From assembly GCA_965212595.1 (NCBI GenBank), contig CBDBVE010000008.1:81643-145642 (forward strand): a stretch of 64,000 nt of DNA. The letters run 5' to 3'. Of this stretch, positions 1 through 9,001 are shown piece by piece. The number at the start of each line of letters is the position of its first letter. The stretch's first letter is position 1. This DNA is from Poritiphilus sp965212595 (lineage in GTDB: Bacteria > Bacteroidota > Bacteroidia > Flavobacteriales > Flavobacteriaceae). A model generated the notes under the pieces. It was not told where the DNA came from and searched no databases. It saw nothing but the letters and a program-made list of their open reading frames with translations. The position numbers and the translations under genes are program-made.

Positions 1-386
1 ACACTGGCACCCGCTTTGGTTTCTTCAGTAGCTTCGCGACCTTCATAAGTATCTATTGCAAACTTCAAGATGAGGTCCTCCACCATTTTGCGTTCAGGCC
101 CTTCAAGATCCTGATACCAGGAAATATCCGGATCTTCTTCAAATTTTGCGATATTCTCTGTGCTTTCAAATCCCCCTCCTACGCTTTCTAAGGCAGTTTC
201 CTTTGAGGGTTCGTCATATAAAACATCGGCCCAATAAATCATTGAGGTGGTGACACCCATTGCACCCAGATCAATTTCATCGTCATTTCCAAACCTGCCA
301 TCTTTCAGGGCATTGGTCCAAATTCTTTTTAGGGTTTTTTCATCTGGCTTGTTGGCAATGCCATGAATAAAAGTGATATGCGGCAT
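1..386 (-). CDS. Partial alpha/beta-hydrolase-like protein (N-terminus only)
   Basis: An open frame runs from an ATG at 386 (reverse strand) to the window edge, about 128 codons without a stop, so the gene is cut off at its 3' end. The protein begins MPHITFIHGIANKPDE; the beta-strand followed by HGI/N resembles the first strand and oxyanion loop of alpha/beta hydrolases (lipase or esterase fold). The nucleophile elbow would lie outside the window, so catalysis cannot be judged. The rest of the visible part is acidic and soluble, with no signal peptide. It is transcribed divergently from the conflict-type gene row at 708. The fold call is inference from one motif. Confidence 0.6.
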   Translation of the reverse strand, partial: MPHITFIHGIANKPDEKTLKRIWTNALKDGRFGNDDEIDLGAMGVTTSMIYWADVLYDEPSKETALESVGGGFESTENIAKFEEDPDISWYQDLEGPERKMVEDLILKFAIDTYEGREATEETKAGAS

Positions 387-707
387 GGTTTTATATTTTG
401 GATTGGTTTATGTAAAACTGGTTTCAAAGTAGAAACCAGGAAGTTGCTGTATAAAATTTCGGGGAGTATTTACATTTAGAAATTTAAGAAAATTCTTCAC
501 GAAACGAAAGAGTATTTAAATTAATTTTTGGTAAACCAGCTAAATTGAAGTATTTTAACTAGGCAATGTTAACCAGCTCAGTCAGAGACCATTTTCTTCC
601 CCTACTGATCGCTAATTTTATATTTTAATGATGGTCAATCAGAGTTGCCAATTTACTTCTTGGAGGTTCTAAAAAATCAAATGAAACTGCCCTCAGGGTG
701 CAATTAA
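387..707. other. Intergenic region between divergent genes
   Basis: About 320 AT-rich bases separate the minus-strand hydrolase-like gene from the plus-strand row starting at 708, so promoters for both directions should lie here. An AACCAGCT octamer occurs twice (near 534 and 571) but is too short to call an operator. I see no convincing open frame, hairpin terminator or RNA gene. Confidence 0.4.
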
Positions 708-2069
708 ATGTTGCTTATGGAAGCTGAAATTTCTGACAAAAAACCGCTTTGTTTTGTGGTAATGCCTTTTGGGATAAAGCCAGATAACAAAGGAAGGGAA
801 ATAGACTTTAACCATATTTACGAAGTGCTCATAAAAAAGGCTATTGAAGCCTGCGGAATGGAGCCACTTAGGGCTGACGAAGAATTGCTTGGAGGTACAG
901 TTCATAAACCTATGTTTGAGCGGTTGGTATTATGCAAATATGCGATTGTTGACCTAACCTCACTCAATGCAAACGTTTTTTATGAACTTGGTTTAAGGCA
1001 CGCCATAAAAGAATATGTTACCATACCCATTTTTGCCTTTGACGACAATTTGCCCTTTAATTTAAACATGCAAAGGGTATTGCCCTATGATTTGGATGAG
1101 GAGGGACAGTTTGTAGATCTTGAAGGCACTCTAAAGAAACTTATCAACCAATTAAACACCAGTAAAACAGATAGGAAGACAGACAGCCCCGTATTTCAAC
1201 TCGTAGAGGGTTGGAAGGTATCGCACAACCTTTCCCACGAAAAGACAGATGCTTTCAGAGATCAGGCGGAGTATGATAATGATATCAAAGATGCCCTTTT
1301 TGAAGCGAGGAATAAGGATGCCGAAGCTGTTCTCAAAATTTACGAGCGATTAAAGCCTTTGGGCGAAAAATCTGTGGGGGTGGTGGTAGATCTTTTCCTG
1401 TCGCTTAGAGCAGTTAAAGCCTGGCCAGAGATGATCGACTGTTATAACAATATGGATAAACCGCTTCGGGAAACTAAAATGATCCAGGAGCAATTGGGTT
1501 TTGCCTATAATAGGGCTGGAGAGAAAACAAAGGCTGAACGAACTTTGGAGCAGCTTATTGACAAATATGGTTTTGATCCTGAAACCAACGGAATTTTAGG
1601 AAGGGTTTATAAAGACCTTTATTTTGAGCATAAGAAAAAAGATGATCTTCTTAAGGCCGATGCATACCTGGCCAAGTCTGTTAAAACCTATAAAGAAGGT
1701 TTCGATGCTGATTGGCGTGATGCATATCCGGGAGTAAATCTGGTTACCATGTTACAACTTCAGGGCAGCACTAAACTGATGAATGAATATTTGCCTATTG
1801 TCTCATTTGCCGTAAAACGAAAACTTGAATCTACACCTCCAGACTACTGGGATAAAGCTACGCAAGCCGAATTGAGTGTATTGGCCAAAGACTATGAAAC
1901 GGCAACTGCAGACCTAACCGAAGCCATAACCCTAATTCCCGACAAGGAACTCTGGATGCTTGAAACCACCTTAAACAATTTTGAACTGATATTGGCGGCA
2001 AGGGCCGATAATGATGAGGCAGATGAAGAGCTCGAGTCAATTATCAAAAAATTCAAAAAATACGTCTAA
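708..2069 (+). CDS. Nucleoside-deoxyribosyltransferase/TIR-like domain with TPR-type C-terminus (DUF4071-like)
   Basis: A 453-residue soluble protein. Residues about 12-115 contain FVVMPFG (16-22) and, near residues 80-99, a D-L-T..N.NVFYELG.RHA block. This pattern is known from nucleoside 2-deoxyribosyltransferase/TIR-like domains of the DRHyd type, which cleave N-glycosidic bonds in nucleotides such as NAD. The remaining ~300 residues are helical and TPR-like, resembling the DUF4071/'TRAFs-binding' TPR sensor region shared with animal ASK kinases. That architecture is known from predicted bacterial conflict systems; the function here is inferred. It is followed after 20 bases by a patatin gene, consistent with one transcript. 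ATG at 708 or 717 are both possible starts. Confidence 0.7.
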   Translation: MLLMEAEISDKKPLCFVVMPFGIKPDNKGREIDFNHIYEVLIKKAIEACGMEPLRADEELLGGTVHKPMFERLVLCKYAIVDLTSLNANVFYELGLRHAIKEYVTIPIFAFDDNLPFNLNMQRVLPYDLDEEGQFVDLEGTLKKLINQLNTSKTDRKTDSPVFQLVEGWKVSHNLSHEKTDAFRDQAEYDNDIKDALFEARNKDAEAVLKIYERLKPLGEKSVGVVVDLFLSLRAVKAWPEMIDCYNNMDKPLRETKMIQEQLGFAYNRAGEKTKAERTLEQLIDKYGFDPETNGILGRVYKDLYFEHKKKDDLLKADAYLAKSVKTYKEGFDADWRDAYPGVNLVTMLQLQGSTKLMNEYLPIVSFAVKRKLESTPPDYWDKATQAELSVLAKDYETATADLTEAITLIPDKELWMLETTLNNFELILAARADNDEADEELESIIKKFKKYV

Positions 2070-2089
2070 ACAAAACCAACTAAGGAATT

Positions 2090-3202
2090 ATGAGAACCTT
2101 TAATGAACATTTAGATAAGAATATAGGACCAAAACGGATACTCGCCTTAGACGGGGGCGGTATTCGGGGAGCCCTTACCCTGGGGTTTTTAGAGAAGATA
2201 GAAACCATCATCAGGGAGAGAGAAAATAATAACAATCTAAAACTTTGCGATTACTTTGATCTCATCGGAGGTACCAGTACCGGGGCGATAATTGCAGCCG
2301 GACTGGCTATTGGAATGGATGCCAAAGATATTACAGCGCTTTATCTGGACCTGGGAAATACCATATTTGGAAAAAAACGTTCCTGGTTACTAAACCCCTT
2401 TAAGCGGTACAAGGCACAATTTGATTTTAGACCTCTGGAGGAGGCACTTACCAAGGTCTTTGGCGACACTATAATAGGCAGTGAAAAGATAAAAACAGGT
2501 CTGTGCATTGTTGCCAAAAGGGCAGATACTTTGAGTACCTGGCCTATCATTAATCATCCAGGTGGAAAGTATTTCGAGCACAATAAAGGGATGCTGCTAA
2601 GACAAGTCATTAGAGCAAGTGCGGCTGCTCCCAGCTATTTTATTCCGCAAAAAGTAGATGTTGGCTTTGGGGAGGTAGGAGCTTTTATCGATGGCGGAGT
2701 AAGCCTTGCAAATAACCCGGCATTACAATTGTTTTTGGTAGCTACCTTAGAAGGATTCCCGTTCCGTTGGGACATTGGGGAAGATAAGTTGTCAATACTG
2801 TCGTTAGGCACAGGTACCTACACCAAGCGCTACAACCCTGATAAAGTGGCTAAAAAAGGGCTGCTGGGATGGGCTTCCATGATTCCAGAATTGTTTATGG
2901 AAGATGCTAATTATATGAATCAAACTATGCTTCAATATCTTTCAAACCCTAAAGTGCCTCAGGAAATTGATAGCGAAGTTGGGGACCTAAGCGAAGATCT
3001 TTTGGGGGATAAGCCCAGTCTTAGTTATACCCGTTATAATGTAATGCTCGAGTCTAAGACGCTCAAAAAACTTGGGTTTGAACTTAGCCAGGAACAGTTA
3101 GAGTCGCTTAGGGAGATGTCTGAATCCAAGAATAAGGAATTGTTATATGCGATAGGGGCCAAGGCGGCTAACGAAATGATTGAAGCAGATCATATTATGT
3201 AA
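2090..3202 (+). CDS. Patatin-like phospholipase
   Basis: A 370-residue protein with the complete patatin signature: the oxyanion loop D-GGG-I-R-G at residues 21-27, the GxSxG elbow GTSTG with nucleophile Ser63, and the catalytic Asp in DGG at residue 201. Patatins hydrolyse acyl chains of membrane phospholipids, and in CBASS-type immunity (CapV) they act as membrane-degrading effectors. No cyclic-nucleotide synthase (CD-NTase) gene is visible nearby, so activation by a cyclic nucleotide is not supported. It lacks a signal peptide, so it would act inside the cell. It sits between the deoxyribosyltransferase/TIR-like and TIR-WD40 genes, which suggests a role as effector in the same module. Confidence 0.85.
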   Translation: MRTFNEHLDKNIGPKRILALDGGGIRGALTLGFLEKIETIIRERENNNNLKLCDYFDLIGGTSTGAIIAAGLAIGMDAKDITALYLDLGNTIFGKKRSWLLNPFKRYKAQFDFRPLEEALTKVFGDTIIGSEKIKTGLCIVAKRADTLSTWPIINHPGGKYFEHNKGMLLRQVIRASAAAPSYFIPQKVDVGFGEVGAFIDGGVSLANNPALQLFLVATLEGFPFRWDIGEDKLSILSLGTGTYTKRYNPDKVAKKGLLGWASMIPELFMEDANYMNQTMLQYLSNPKVPQEIDSEVGDLSEDLLGDKPSLSYTRYNVMLESKTLKKLGFELSQEQLESLREMSESKNKELLYAIGAKAANEMIEADHIM

Positions 3203-3282
3203 GATGTTTCAACTGGGTTAAGAGGTGTCCAACTCAGAGGTTTTAGAAGAATTAAATTTTTGGAACGCCGCGTTCTTTTGCC

Positions 3283-5985
3283 ATGTACAATGCCTTCATT
3301 TCATATTCGCATGCTGTTGATGGAAAATTTGCTCCTTCGCTTCAAAAGGTGTTACAGCGCATTGCAAAACCTATTTTTAAGGCCAGAGCCCTTAACATCT
3401 TTCGGGATGAGACAAGCCTTTCGGCAACACCGCATCTTTGGGCGACCATTGAAGTTGCCTTATCCAAGTCTGAGTATCTGATTTTATTAGCTTCTCCAAA
3501 GGCGGCTACCTCAGAATGGGTACAGAAGGAGGTGAACTATTGGCTTGAAAATAAGTCGGTAAACACCATACTTATAGCACTTACAGAAGGTGAAATTATC
3601 TGGAATGACAGCAGAAATGACTTTGACTGGGCTATTACCAACGCCCTGCCCGACAATCTAAAAGGTAAATTTTCTGAAGAACCTTTGTATGTAGATTTCA
3701 GAACGGCGAGAACAAGTGAGGACCTCTCTCTTAATAATCCGGATTTTAAAACCAAGGCCGCCCGCATTGCTTCAGCCATTCATGGAAGGGCTTTGAATGA
3801 ATTGATTGGAGAGGATGTAAGGCTTCAGAGGAGAGCTATCCGATTGAGAAATCTTGCCATTTTCTTTCTACTGGGCCTTGTGGCAAGTACCTTACTGTTT
3901 GCCTGGCTGTCTAATGAGAATAGATTACAAGCCGAAGCACAAACGGTCATTGCCGAAAAGCGTTTGGGAGAAGTTATCGTTGCAAGAGATTCCTTAAACA
4001 ATGCCATTGATTCTATCCAGGGACTTATTGTACAAGTTACACGTGAGAAAGACACTTCTGAACAAAGACGCCTCCTGGCGATTAAAAACGAGCTTTTAGC
4101 TATTCAACGTGAAGAGACCGCAAAACGACTTCAGTTTAATTCAGACATGAAACTCGCCCTGAATGAATGGGAGAGGGGCAGGACTGAAGAAGCGCTTTCG
4201 CTGGTAGATCAACATAAAGATCGCTCCAAGCAGTTTATATGGAGGTATCTCAACAAGCTCGTTAGAAACGACCTGGCAGTTGTTCCTGTACATAGGGCTA
4301 TGAGTGTTTTCCTTTATGCCGACGGGCAGACGGTATATACAGGCGGACATGATACGGGACTGCAGAAATGGGGTATAGACGGTACGCTCTTATCACAAAT
4401 AACACCGGAAACAGATTTGGTAGATTCTATTGATATGACCGCCGATGGCAAGCACCTGGCCTTTGTACAGAACGGACAGGTATTTGTGTTGAATCTGGAG
4501 ACTGGAAAAAAGAAAATGCTTTCCGTGGTTGCCGTGAATTCTGTTCGCTTTTCTCCGGATAATGAGAACCTGGTCATGGCAACTGATCGTTATACTGTTA
4601 TTGAAAATATAACATCCGGGCAAATGCGAACTCTAAGAACAAACAACAGTATTCTCGGGGGAGATAGCGTTGCCTTCATTCCGGGAACAGATTTCCTGGC
4701 CATGGGTGATGAGAAAGGGGAAATTATGATCTGGAATCTTAAGACGGCTAGCCGGGAAACTGTTTTAAGTACTCCGCAGGGACGGAAAATATATTCGCTT
4801 GCTGCCTCACCGGACGGAAAATACCTGGCTTCAGCCACTACCTCACACGGGCAACTTGAAGTATGGGAGGTTGCGAACTGGGAAAGAAGAAAATTTGCGG
4901 ATATTTATCACAATTCTCCAACAGACGGTATGTTAGCGTTCTCTGCGGATGGAAGGTATCTGGCTTCACCTGATGGCCCCGTGATAAAGATTTGGGAGCT
5001 TGCAACAGCACAGTTGGTAAAAGAGTATCGAGGCCACAACAAAAGTATTTCTTCTGTTTCCTGGGCTGCAGATAATATGCATATAGCTTCAGGAAGCTAC
5101 GATGGTACCGTAAGGGTTTGGAAGGCTTTTGGTGATCAACGGTTTGATGTTAAGAAGTTTCCTATTGAAACGTATCACGAGGAAATGTTTTACGGGATAT
5201 CACCTGGCAAGGAATATTTTGCTGCAGCCTTTACCAGGCTGGAAGTTTATGATCACGGTAGCATGAAACATATTGCGTCCTTAGGCCATAGTCAACCTAT
5301 AAACCGGATGTTGTTCTCAGACAAAGCTGGGCTTGTAGCCACAGTCACAGGCCCCTTTGAGGAACAAATAGACTGGCCGGGCCCGGAACTCCGGGTCTGG
5401 AACCTCAATACAGCGGAAGTCATTGCGCATCCTAGAATAAGAGCGGCCTATATCGAAAAGCTCAGGTTTTCACCATCCGGGACGGAGCTTTATATCCAAA
5501 AAATGAGCACGGATGAAGTGGCTACTAACATGACTTTGGATATTTCAACCGGTGTTCTACAAAATACTAATAGAACGGATCTCTGGAAGCCAAAACACTC
5601 AAGTGCATCGGCCCCCTGGGCTGGTAGCCGGAATCTCACTGAAAGTCCTGATGGGCTGAGGGCTGCAGCATCAAAAAGGGACGATATAGAACTCTGGCCA
5701 ACTAAAAACGAACAACCTATAACGTTAAGTACTCACAAAGCTACTATCGGAGGGATGGATTTTTCTCCTGATGGGAAGACTTTAGCTTCCATCACCTATA
5801 ACCTTTTGGATGATAACAATACCCGAGGCGAACTAAAGTTATGGGATGCGCAGAATGGATCTGAACTCGCCACTTTTGTACTGGATGGTTATCTTGCTAA
5901 AGTAGGATTTACTAGCGATGGATCCATTTTATCTGTAATTACGACAGATGGTACTGTCTATAGATTTAATGCGCCAAAACCTTGA
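3283..5985 (+). CDS. TIR domain - transmembrane - WD40 repeat protein
   Basis: A 900-residue protein in three parts. Residues 1-~150 are a TIR domain: it opens AFISYSHA, has an F-R-D-E-T-S-L segment, and carries E-W-V-Q-K-E in the helix where TIR NADases place their glutamate. About residues 190-210 form one hydrophobic helix, followed by a coiled-coil-prone stretch to about 290. From about 320 to the end there are WD40-like repeats, recognisable by recurring F-S-P/A-D-G-K-x-L-A and I-W/V-W strands. The likely reading is a membrane-anchored TIR enzyme or adaptor with a beta-propeller sensor. It is preceded by an 80-base gap without a clear ribosome site, so the start could shift slightly. Confidence 0.8.
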   Translation: MYNAFISYSHAVDGKFAPSLQKVLQRIAKPIFKARALNIFRDETSLSATPHLWATIEVALSKSEYLILLASPKAATSEWVQKEVNYWLENKSVNTILIALTEGEIIWNDSRNDFDWAITNALPDNLKGKFSEEPLYVDFRTARTSEDLSLNNPDFKTKAARIASAIHGRALNELIGEDVRLQRRAIRLRNLAIFFLLGLVASTLLFAWLSNENRLQAEAQTVIAEKRLGEVIVARDSLNNAIDSIQGLIVQVTREKDTSEQRRLLAIKNELLAIQREETAKRLQFNSDMKLALNEWERGRTEEALSLVDQHKDRSKQFIWRYLNKLVRNDLAVVPVHRAMSVFLYADGQTVYTGGHDTGLQKWGIDGTLLSQITPETDLVDSIDMTADGKHLAFVQNGQVFVLNLETGKKKMLSVVAVNSVRFSPDNENLVMATDRYTVIENITSGQMRTLRTNNSILGGDSVAFIPGTDFLAMGDEKGEIMIWNLKTASRETVLSTPQGRKIYSLAASPDGKYLASATTSHGQLEVWEVANWERRKFADIYHNSPTDGMLAFSADGRYLASPDGPVIKIWELATAQLVKEYRGHNKSISSVSWAADNMHIASGSYDGTVRVWKAFGDQRFDVKKFPIETYHEEMFYGISPGKEYFAAAFTRLEVYDHGSMKHIASLGHSQPINRMLFSDKAGLVATVTGPFEEQIDWPGPELRVWNLNTAEVIAHPRIRAAYIEKLRFSPSGTELYIQKMSTDEVATNMTLDISTGVLQNTNRTDLWKPKHSSASAPWAGSRNLTESPDGLRAAASKRDDIELWPTKNEQPITLSTHKATIGGMDFSPDGKTLASITYNLLDDNNTRGELKLWDAQNGSELATFVLDGYLAKVGFTSDGSILSVITTDGTVYRFNAPKP

Positions 5986-6089
5986 CAGACGAAAAGACAA
6001 GAGCCATGCGGCGACAGTATTCCATTGTTATTGCCCCCTAATGATTGGTATTATATTTGCCGTAAGAATTTGTGCAAGACCCCAGGCCT

Positions 6090-7019
6090 ATGTTAAAAAA
6101 ATACTTTCTTCTTTTTTTGTCGCTTACAACCCTCGTTGTTGCCTCTCAGGATTACAAAGCGGTAGATTCTGTAGTAAAAACCTACCCAAGCAGTTTTAGT
6201 TCTGCTGACAAATTGGCAAAGCGAATTTCTGCCGACTTTACTTCTGAATTACATAGAGCCCGGGCCGTGTATTTTTGGATAGCGAATAATGTAGCTTATG
6301 ATCCTCAGGAATCCGGAAAGTTCAGCTATGAATACGGAACAAGGGAAGAGTATTTAAGAAAGGAAAAGAATTATAACGGCAAGTTATCTACTCGCGCGGT
6401 ATCTAAGGGCAAAGCGGTGTGCGAAGGCTATTCAACCCTGTTTGCTGAGACCTGTAAGCTTTTGAATATTAAGGCAAAAGTAGTAAGTGGAAGTTCCAAG
6501 ACCGAAATTACAGACATTGGAAAGCGTTTTAGTACCGACCATGCCTGGAATGTGGTGGAAATTGATAAAAAGCTCCACCTGGTAGATGCTACCTGGGGTG
6601 CTGGTTCTTATGAAGGTAAATTCATCAAAGAGGTAGATTCTTTCTACTTTTTAACGCCACCTGAGCTCTTTATCAAGAACCATTATCCGGAATACTATGA
6701 ATACGCTTTGCTAAAAGATAAGACCAGCAAAGAACATTTTCTAAATGCCCCGGTTATCTACGATCACGAGTTGGAGTTGCTTTTTCCATTAAATGGAACG
6801 ATTAACAGGGCCAAGGGTATGGTCAAAATTGCCTATGCTTGTGAGCCTGGAAGGTATTCGGTTATTTGCGAACTGGATGGTAAAGAAATCCTACGGGAGG
6901 ATGTTAGTTGTACGGATAATAAATTGGAGTTCGAAGTAGACGTAAGCCAGGTTAAGAGGGCCAGAGAACTCTTGATATTTATTGATTACAAGGCAAATGC
7001 TGCATTTAGAGTCAGATAG
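6090..7019 (+). CDS. Secreted transglutaminase-like protein
   Basis: A 309-residue protein starting at the ATG at 6090, which opens a signal peptide (KK followed by a hydrophobic run ending V-V-A-S). An upstream GTG at 6072 is less likely because it adds six residues before that signal. The core matches the transglutaminase/protease superfamily: KAVCEGYS with Cys111, DHAWN with His151, and LVDATWG with Asp166, giving the Cys-His-Asp triad in the expected order. The C-terminal ~90 residues look beta-rich. Such proteins often act in the periplasm as proteases or amidases. Whether it belongs to the TIR/patatin row or is an unrelated neighbour cannot be decided from the 105-base gap. Confidence 0.8.
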   Translation: MLKKYFLLFLSLTTLVVASQDYKAVDSVVKTYPSSFSSADKLAKRISADFTSELHRARAVYFWIANNVAYDPQESGKFSYEYGTREEYLRKEKNYNGKLSTRAVSKGKAVCEGYSTLFAETCKLLNIKAKVVSGSSKTEITDIGKRFSTDHAWNVVEIDKKLHLVDATWGAGSYEGKFIKEVDSFYFLTPPELFIKNHYPEYYEYALLKDKTSKEHFLNAPVIYDHELELLFPLNGTINRAKGMVKIAYACEPGRYSVICELDGKEILREDVSCTDNKLEFEVDVSQVKRARELLIFIDYKANAAFRVR

Positions 7020-7165
7020 CCCCCTTTCATTTACTGCTAAAATGTACCACTAACTACTCTGGTGTAATTCATTGATTATCAATTATATAATCTTTTAGTC
7101 CTAAGTTTTCCTAGGCTTGGCGTCCGGGCAATCATCTCGTTATAATTTCCTGATCTAATACTATA

Positions 7166-7185
7166 AATCCCTAAAAATGGGGATT
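7166..7185. promoter_or_regulatory. Small inverted repeat upstream of the eCIS operon
   Basis: AATCCC (7166-7171), an 8-base TAAAAATG spacer and GGGATT (7180-7185) form a perfect 6-base dyad 62 bases before the first eCIS gene, inside the 228-base gap 7020-7247 that must hold the operon promoter. It could be an operator for a dimeric regulator, such as the LuxR-type protein encoded at the far end of the cargo block. The assignment is speculative. No Bacteroidota -33/-7 promoter pair with correct spacing was found. Confidence 0.3.
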
Positions 7186-7247
7186 GAAATCGTCTTTGTT
7201 TCTAAATAATATTGATGATTGAAACTGCAATTCCTGGAAGTTAGGTT

Positions 7248-7856
7248 ATGATTCACTCTGCGCTAAAATTTTTAACCAAGTCGATTAACGATTACTTAAA
7301 AATAAGGAATAGCATAGATGATGACAAAGTCTTCCTAACACATGTTTCAGACGAGTCAGGTGTTGCAATTCCGGATAAATCTTTAGGCTTATCTCTGGTT
7401 AATATTGAAGAAGAAAAAGTTTTTAAAGAGCAGAATACCACATTTATCAATGCCAACGGCGATGTAGAATATCGCAACCCAGAACTTAAACTGAACCTTT
7501 ACGTACTCATTTCAGCCAACTTTCAAAACAAAGACCTCAATGATCCGACAGATGACTATCATGAAGGACTTAAGCAACTCTCTTACGTTATCGGATACTT
7601 CCAGGCTAAGAATGTCTTTACAAATGATAATACGCCTGCAATGGCAAATGAAGATCCCAACATAAAAAAACTGATTATGGAATTGTACTCTTATTCATTT
7701 GAGCAGATGTATAATTTCTGGAGTGTGTTGGGCACAAAGTATTTACCATCTGTTTTGTACAAAATAAGACTAATAAGAGTTCAGGAGGAAGAGCTTATCA
7801 GCGAAGCTTTACCTATTGAAGAAATTGATTTAGAAGCTAGAAACAAAGAACAGTGA
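7248..7856 (+). CDS. eCIS tube-terminator/cap protein, DUF4255 (Afp16/Pvc16-like)
   Basis: A 202-residue protein opening MIHSALKFLTKSINDYL, with a central beta-strand region around N-L-Y-V-L-I-S-A-N and a conserved-looking S-Y-V-I-G-Y-F-Q segment. This fits the DUF4255/Pvc16 N-terminal family, which caps the distal end of the inner tube and sheath in eCIS particles and sets their length. The family fits the position: it opens the structural operon, as in many Bacteroidota eCIS loci. The ATG is preceded by a purine-rich GGAAG. Its stop overlaps the next start by four bases (GTGA), so the two are probably translationally coupled. Confidence 0.85.
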   Translation: MIHSALKFLTKSINDYLKIRNSIDDDKVFLTHVSDESGVAIPDKSLGLSLVNIEEEKVFKEQNTTFINANGDVEYRNPELKLNLYVLISANFQNKDLNDPTDDYHEGLKQLSYVIGYFQAKNVFTNDNTPAMANEDPNIKKLIMELYSYSFEQMYNFWSVLGTKYLPSVLYKIRLIRVQEEELISEALPIEEIDLEARNKEQ

Positions 7857-8986
7857 GCACTAAGTATATCAGATTATTTACCATCTCCATGGGTCACGAA
7901 TTCTTCGTTAATGGGGCAAATGAAACTTTTTCATTACAACCAGACGCTGATACGCAATTGCTCTTACGAAATGGTAAAATGTTATTTAAACGCCTTGGCA
8001 AGCTTTCAATTGTATTGTTTAAGACTGCTGCAGACAAAGTTTCTCCCTTTATAGATTTAGGCAGTGAACTACGCTTCAGATTCTATTTGACCAGTGAAAG
8101 GAGCGATGAGTTTTTTAATATAACACAGCTGGATACTACAAAAAACTATGAGGTAGGGAACAAAGTACATTTTTCAAATGTCCCGGCAAATGCTTCTACG
8201 GTTAAGATTACACCAGAAGTTTTAACACATACTCTTATAGATAAGGCTTTTGGCAAATTGTTCACCTACACTTTTTCCCTATCCACAACGCATACCAAGA
8301 CAAAATTTAGGATGACAGACAGCAATGGTGTATTGGTTTCCGTGGGTAAAGACGCAGAGGGGAATGATCTTCCAACTACATTAAGCCTAAGTCGAGACAA
8401 TGAAAAAAAATTTCATCGCCAGGTAGATCTCAGGAACAAGAAGTCTGGAGTATATACCATTACAATAACGAATGATTCAGAGAGTACAACCTTAAAAGAA
8501 GAGACGGTATTAATAGATAATAACGGCGTACAACAAGGCATTTTAGGCATTGTAGATATTAATTATGAAACTGCTACGAACCATATATATGGTGCGACGG
8601 AATTCTATGAGATAAGGTTTAGTAGGAAATCAGCTTTTTGGAAGTACTACATCGTGAATAAAACAGGAGCTCTGGACCTCTCTGATTTGGCTACAAATCT
8701 AAGCATAGAAGATTCGCCTACTGGTAGCGGACCTCCCTATATAAATGTAAATTTTAACCGTATTGGCGATGAACCACATGCCACTAAAAAAGTAAATGGG
8801 TTCGATACGGTAATATTTAAGTCTAGTGCTGAGATTCCCAGTTTTGAAAATCCAAAACTTAATGTTCAATTGGTTTTGAAGCCTGCCGATAAGGTAATGG
8901 TTGAGCATTTGGCAAACCCTCCAATAAATACACCAGAAAAAGATAACGGAGGTGATATCGAGAAAGAAATATTTGTATTCATCTAA
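7853..8986 (+). CDS. eCIS-associated protein of unknown function
   Basis: A 377-residue protein with a GTG start that overlaps the stop of the cap gene (GTGA), which supports this start over the internal ATG near 7889. It is beta-rich by inspection, with alternating hydrophobic residues, a repeated T-I-T-I-T type strand pattern and a short acidic C-terminus. There is no signal peptide or membrane helix. I do not recognise a named family. Its place between the cap and sheath genes suggests a structural role at the distal end of the particle, for example a cap adaptor, but that is inferred from position only. Confidence 0.6.
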   Translation: MSTKYIRLFTISMGHEFFVNGANETFSLQPDADTQLLLRNGKMLFKRLGKLSIVLFKTAADKVSPFIDLGSELRFRFYLTSERSDEFFNITQLDTTKNYEVGNKVHFSNVPANASTVKITPEVLTHTLIDKAFGKLFTYTFSLSTTHTKTKFRMTDSNGVLVSVGKDAEGNDLPTTLSLSRDNEKKFHRQVDLRNKKSGVYTITITNDSESTTLKEETVLIDNNGVQQGILGIVDINYETATNHIYGATEFYEIRFSRKSAFWKYYIVNKTGALDLSDLATNLSIEDSPTGSGPPYINVNFNRIGDEPHATKKVNGFDTVIFKSSAEIPSFENPKLNVQLVLKPADKVMVEHLANPPINTPEKDNGGDIEKEIFVFI

Positions 8987-9001
8987 AGCGAAAATAACAT
9001 C

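Noticed and set aside
2090..3202. CBASS system built around the patatin gene
   Set aside because: No CD-NTase, Cap2 or Cap3-like gene is present in the flanking 7 kb.
7190..7215. Bacteroidota -33/-7 promoter (TTTG ... TAATATTG) before the eCIS
   Set aside because: The two elements are only about eight bases apart, far short of the usual ~19-21, so the match is accidental.
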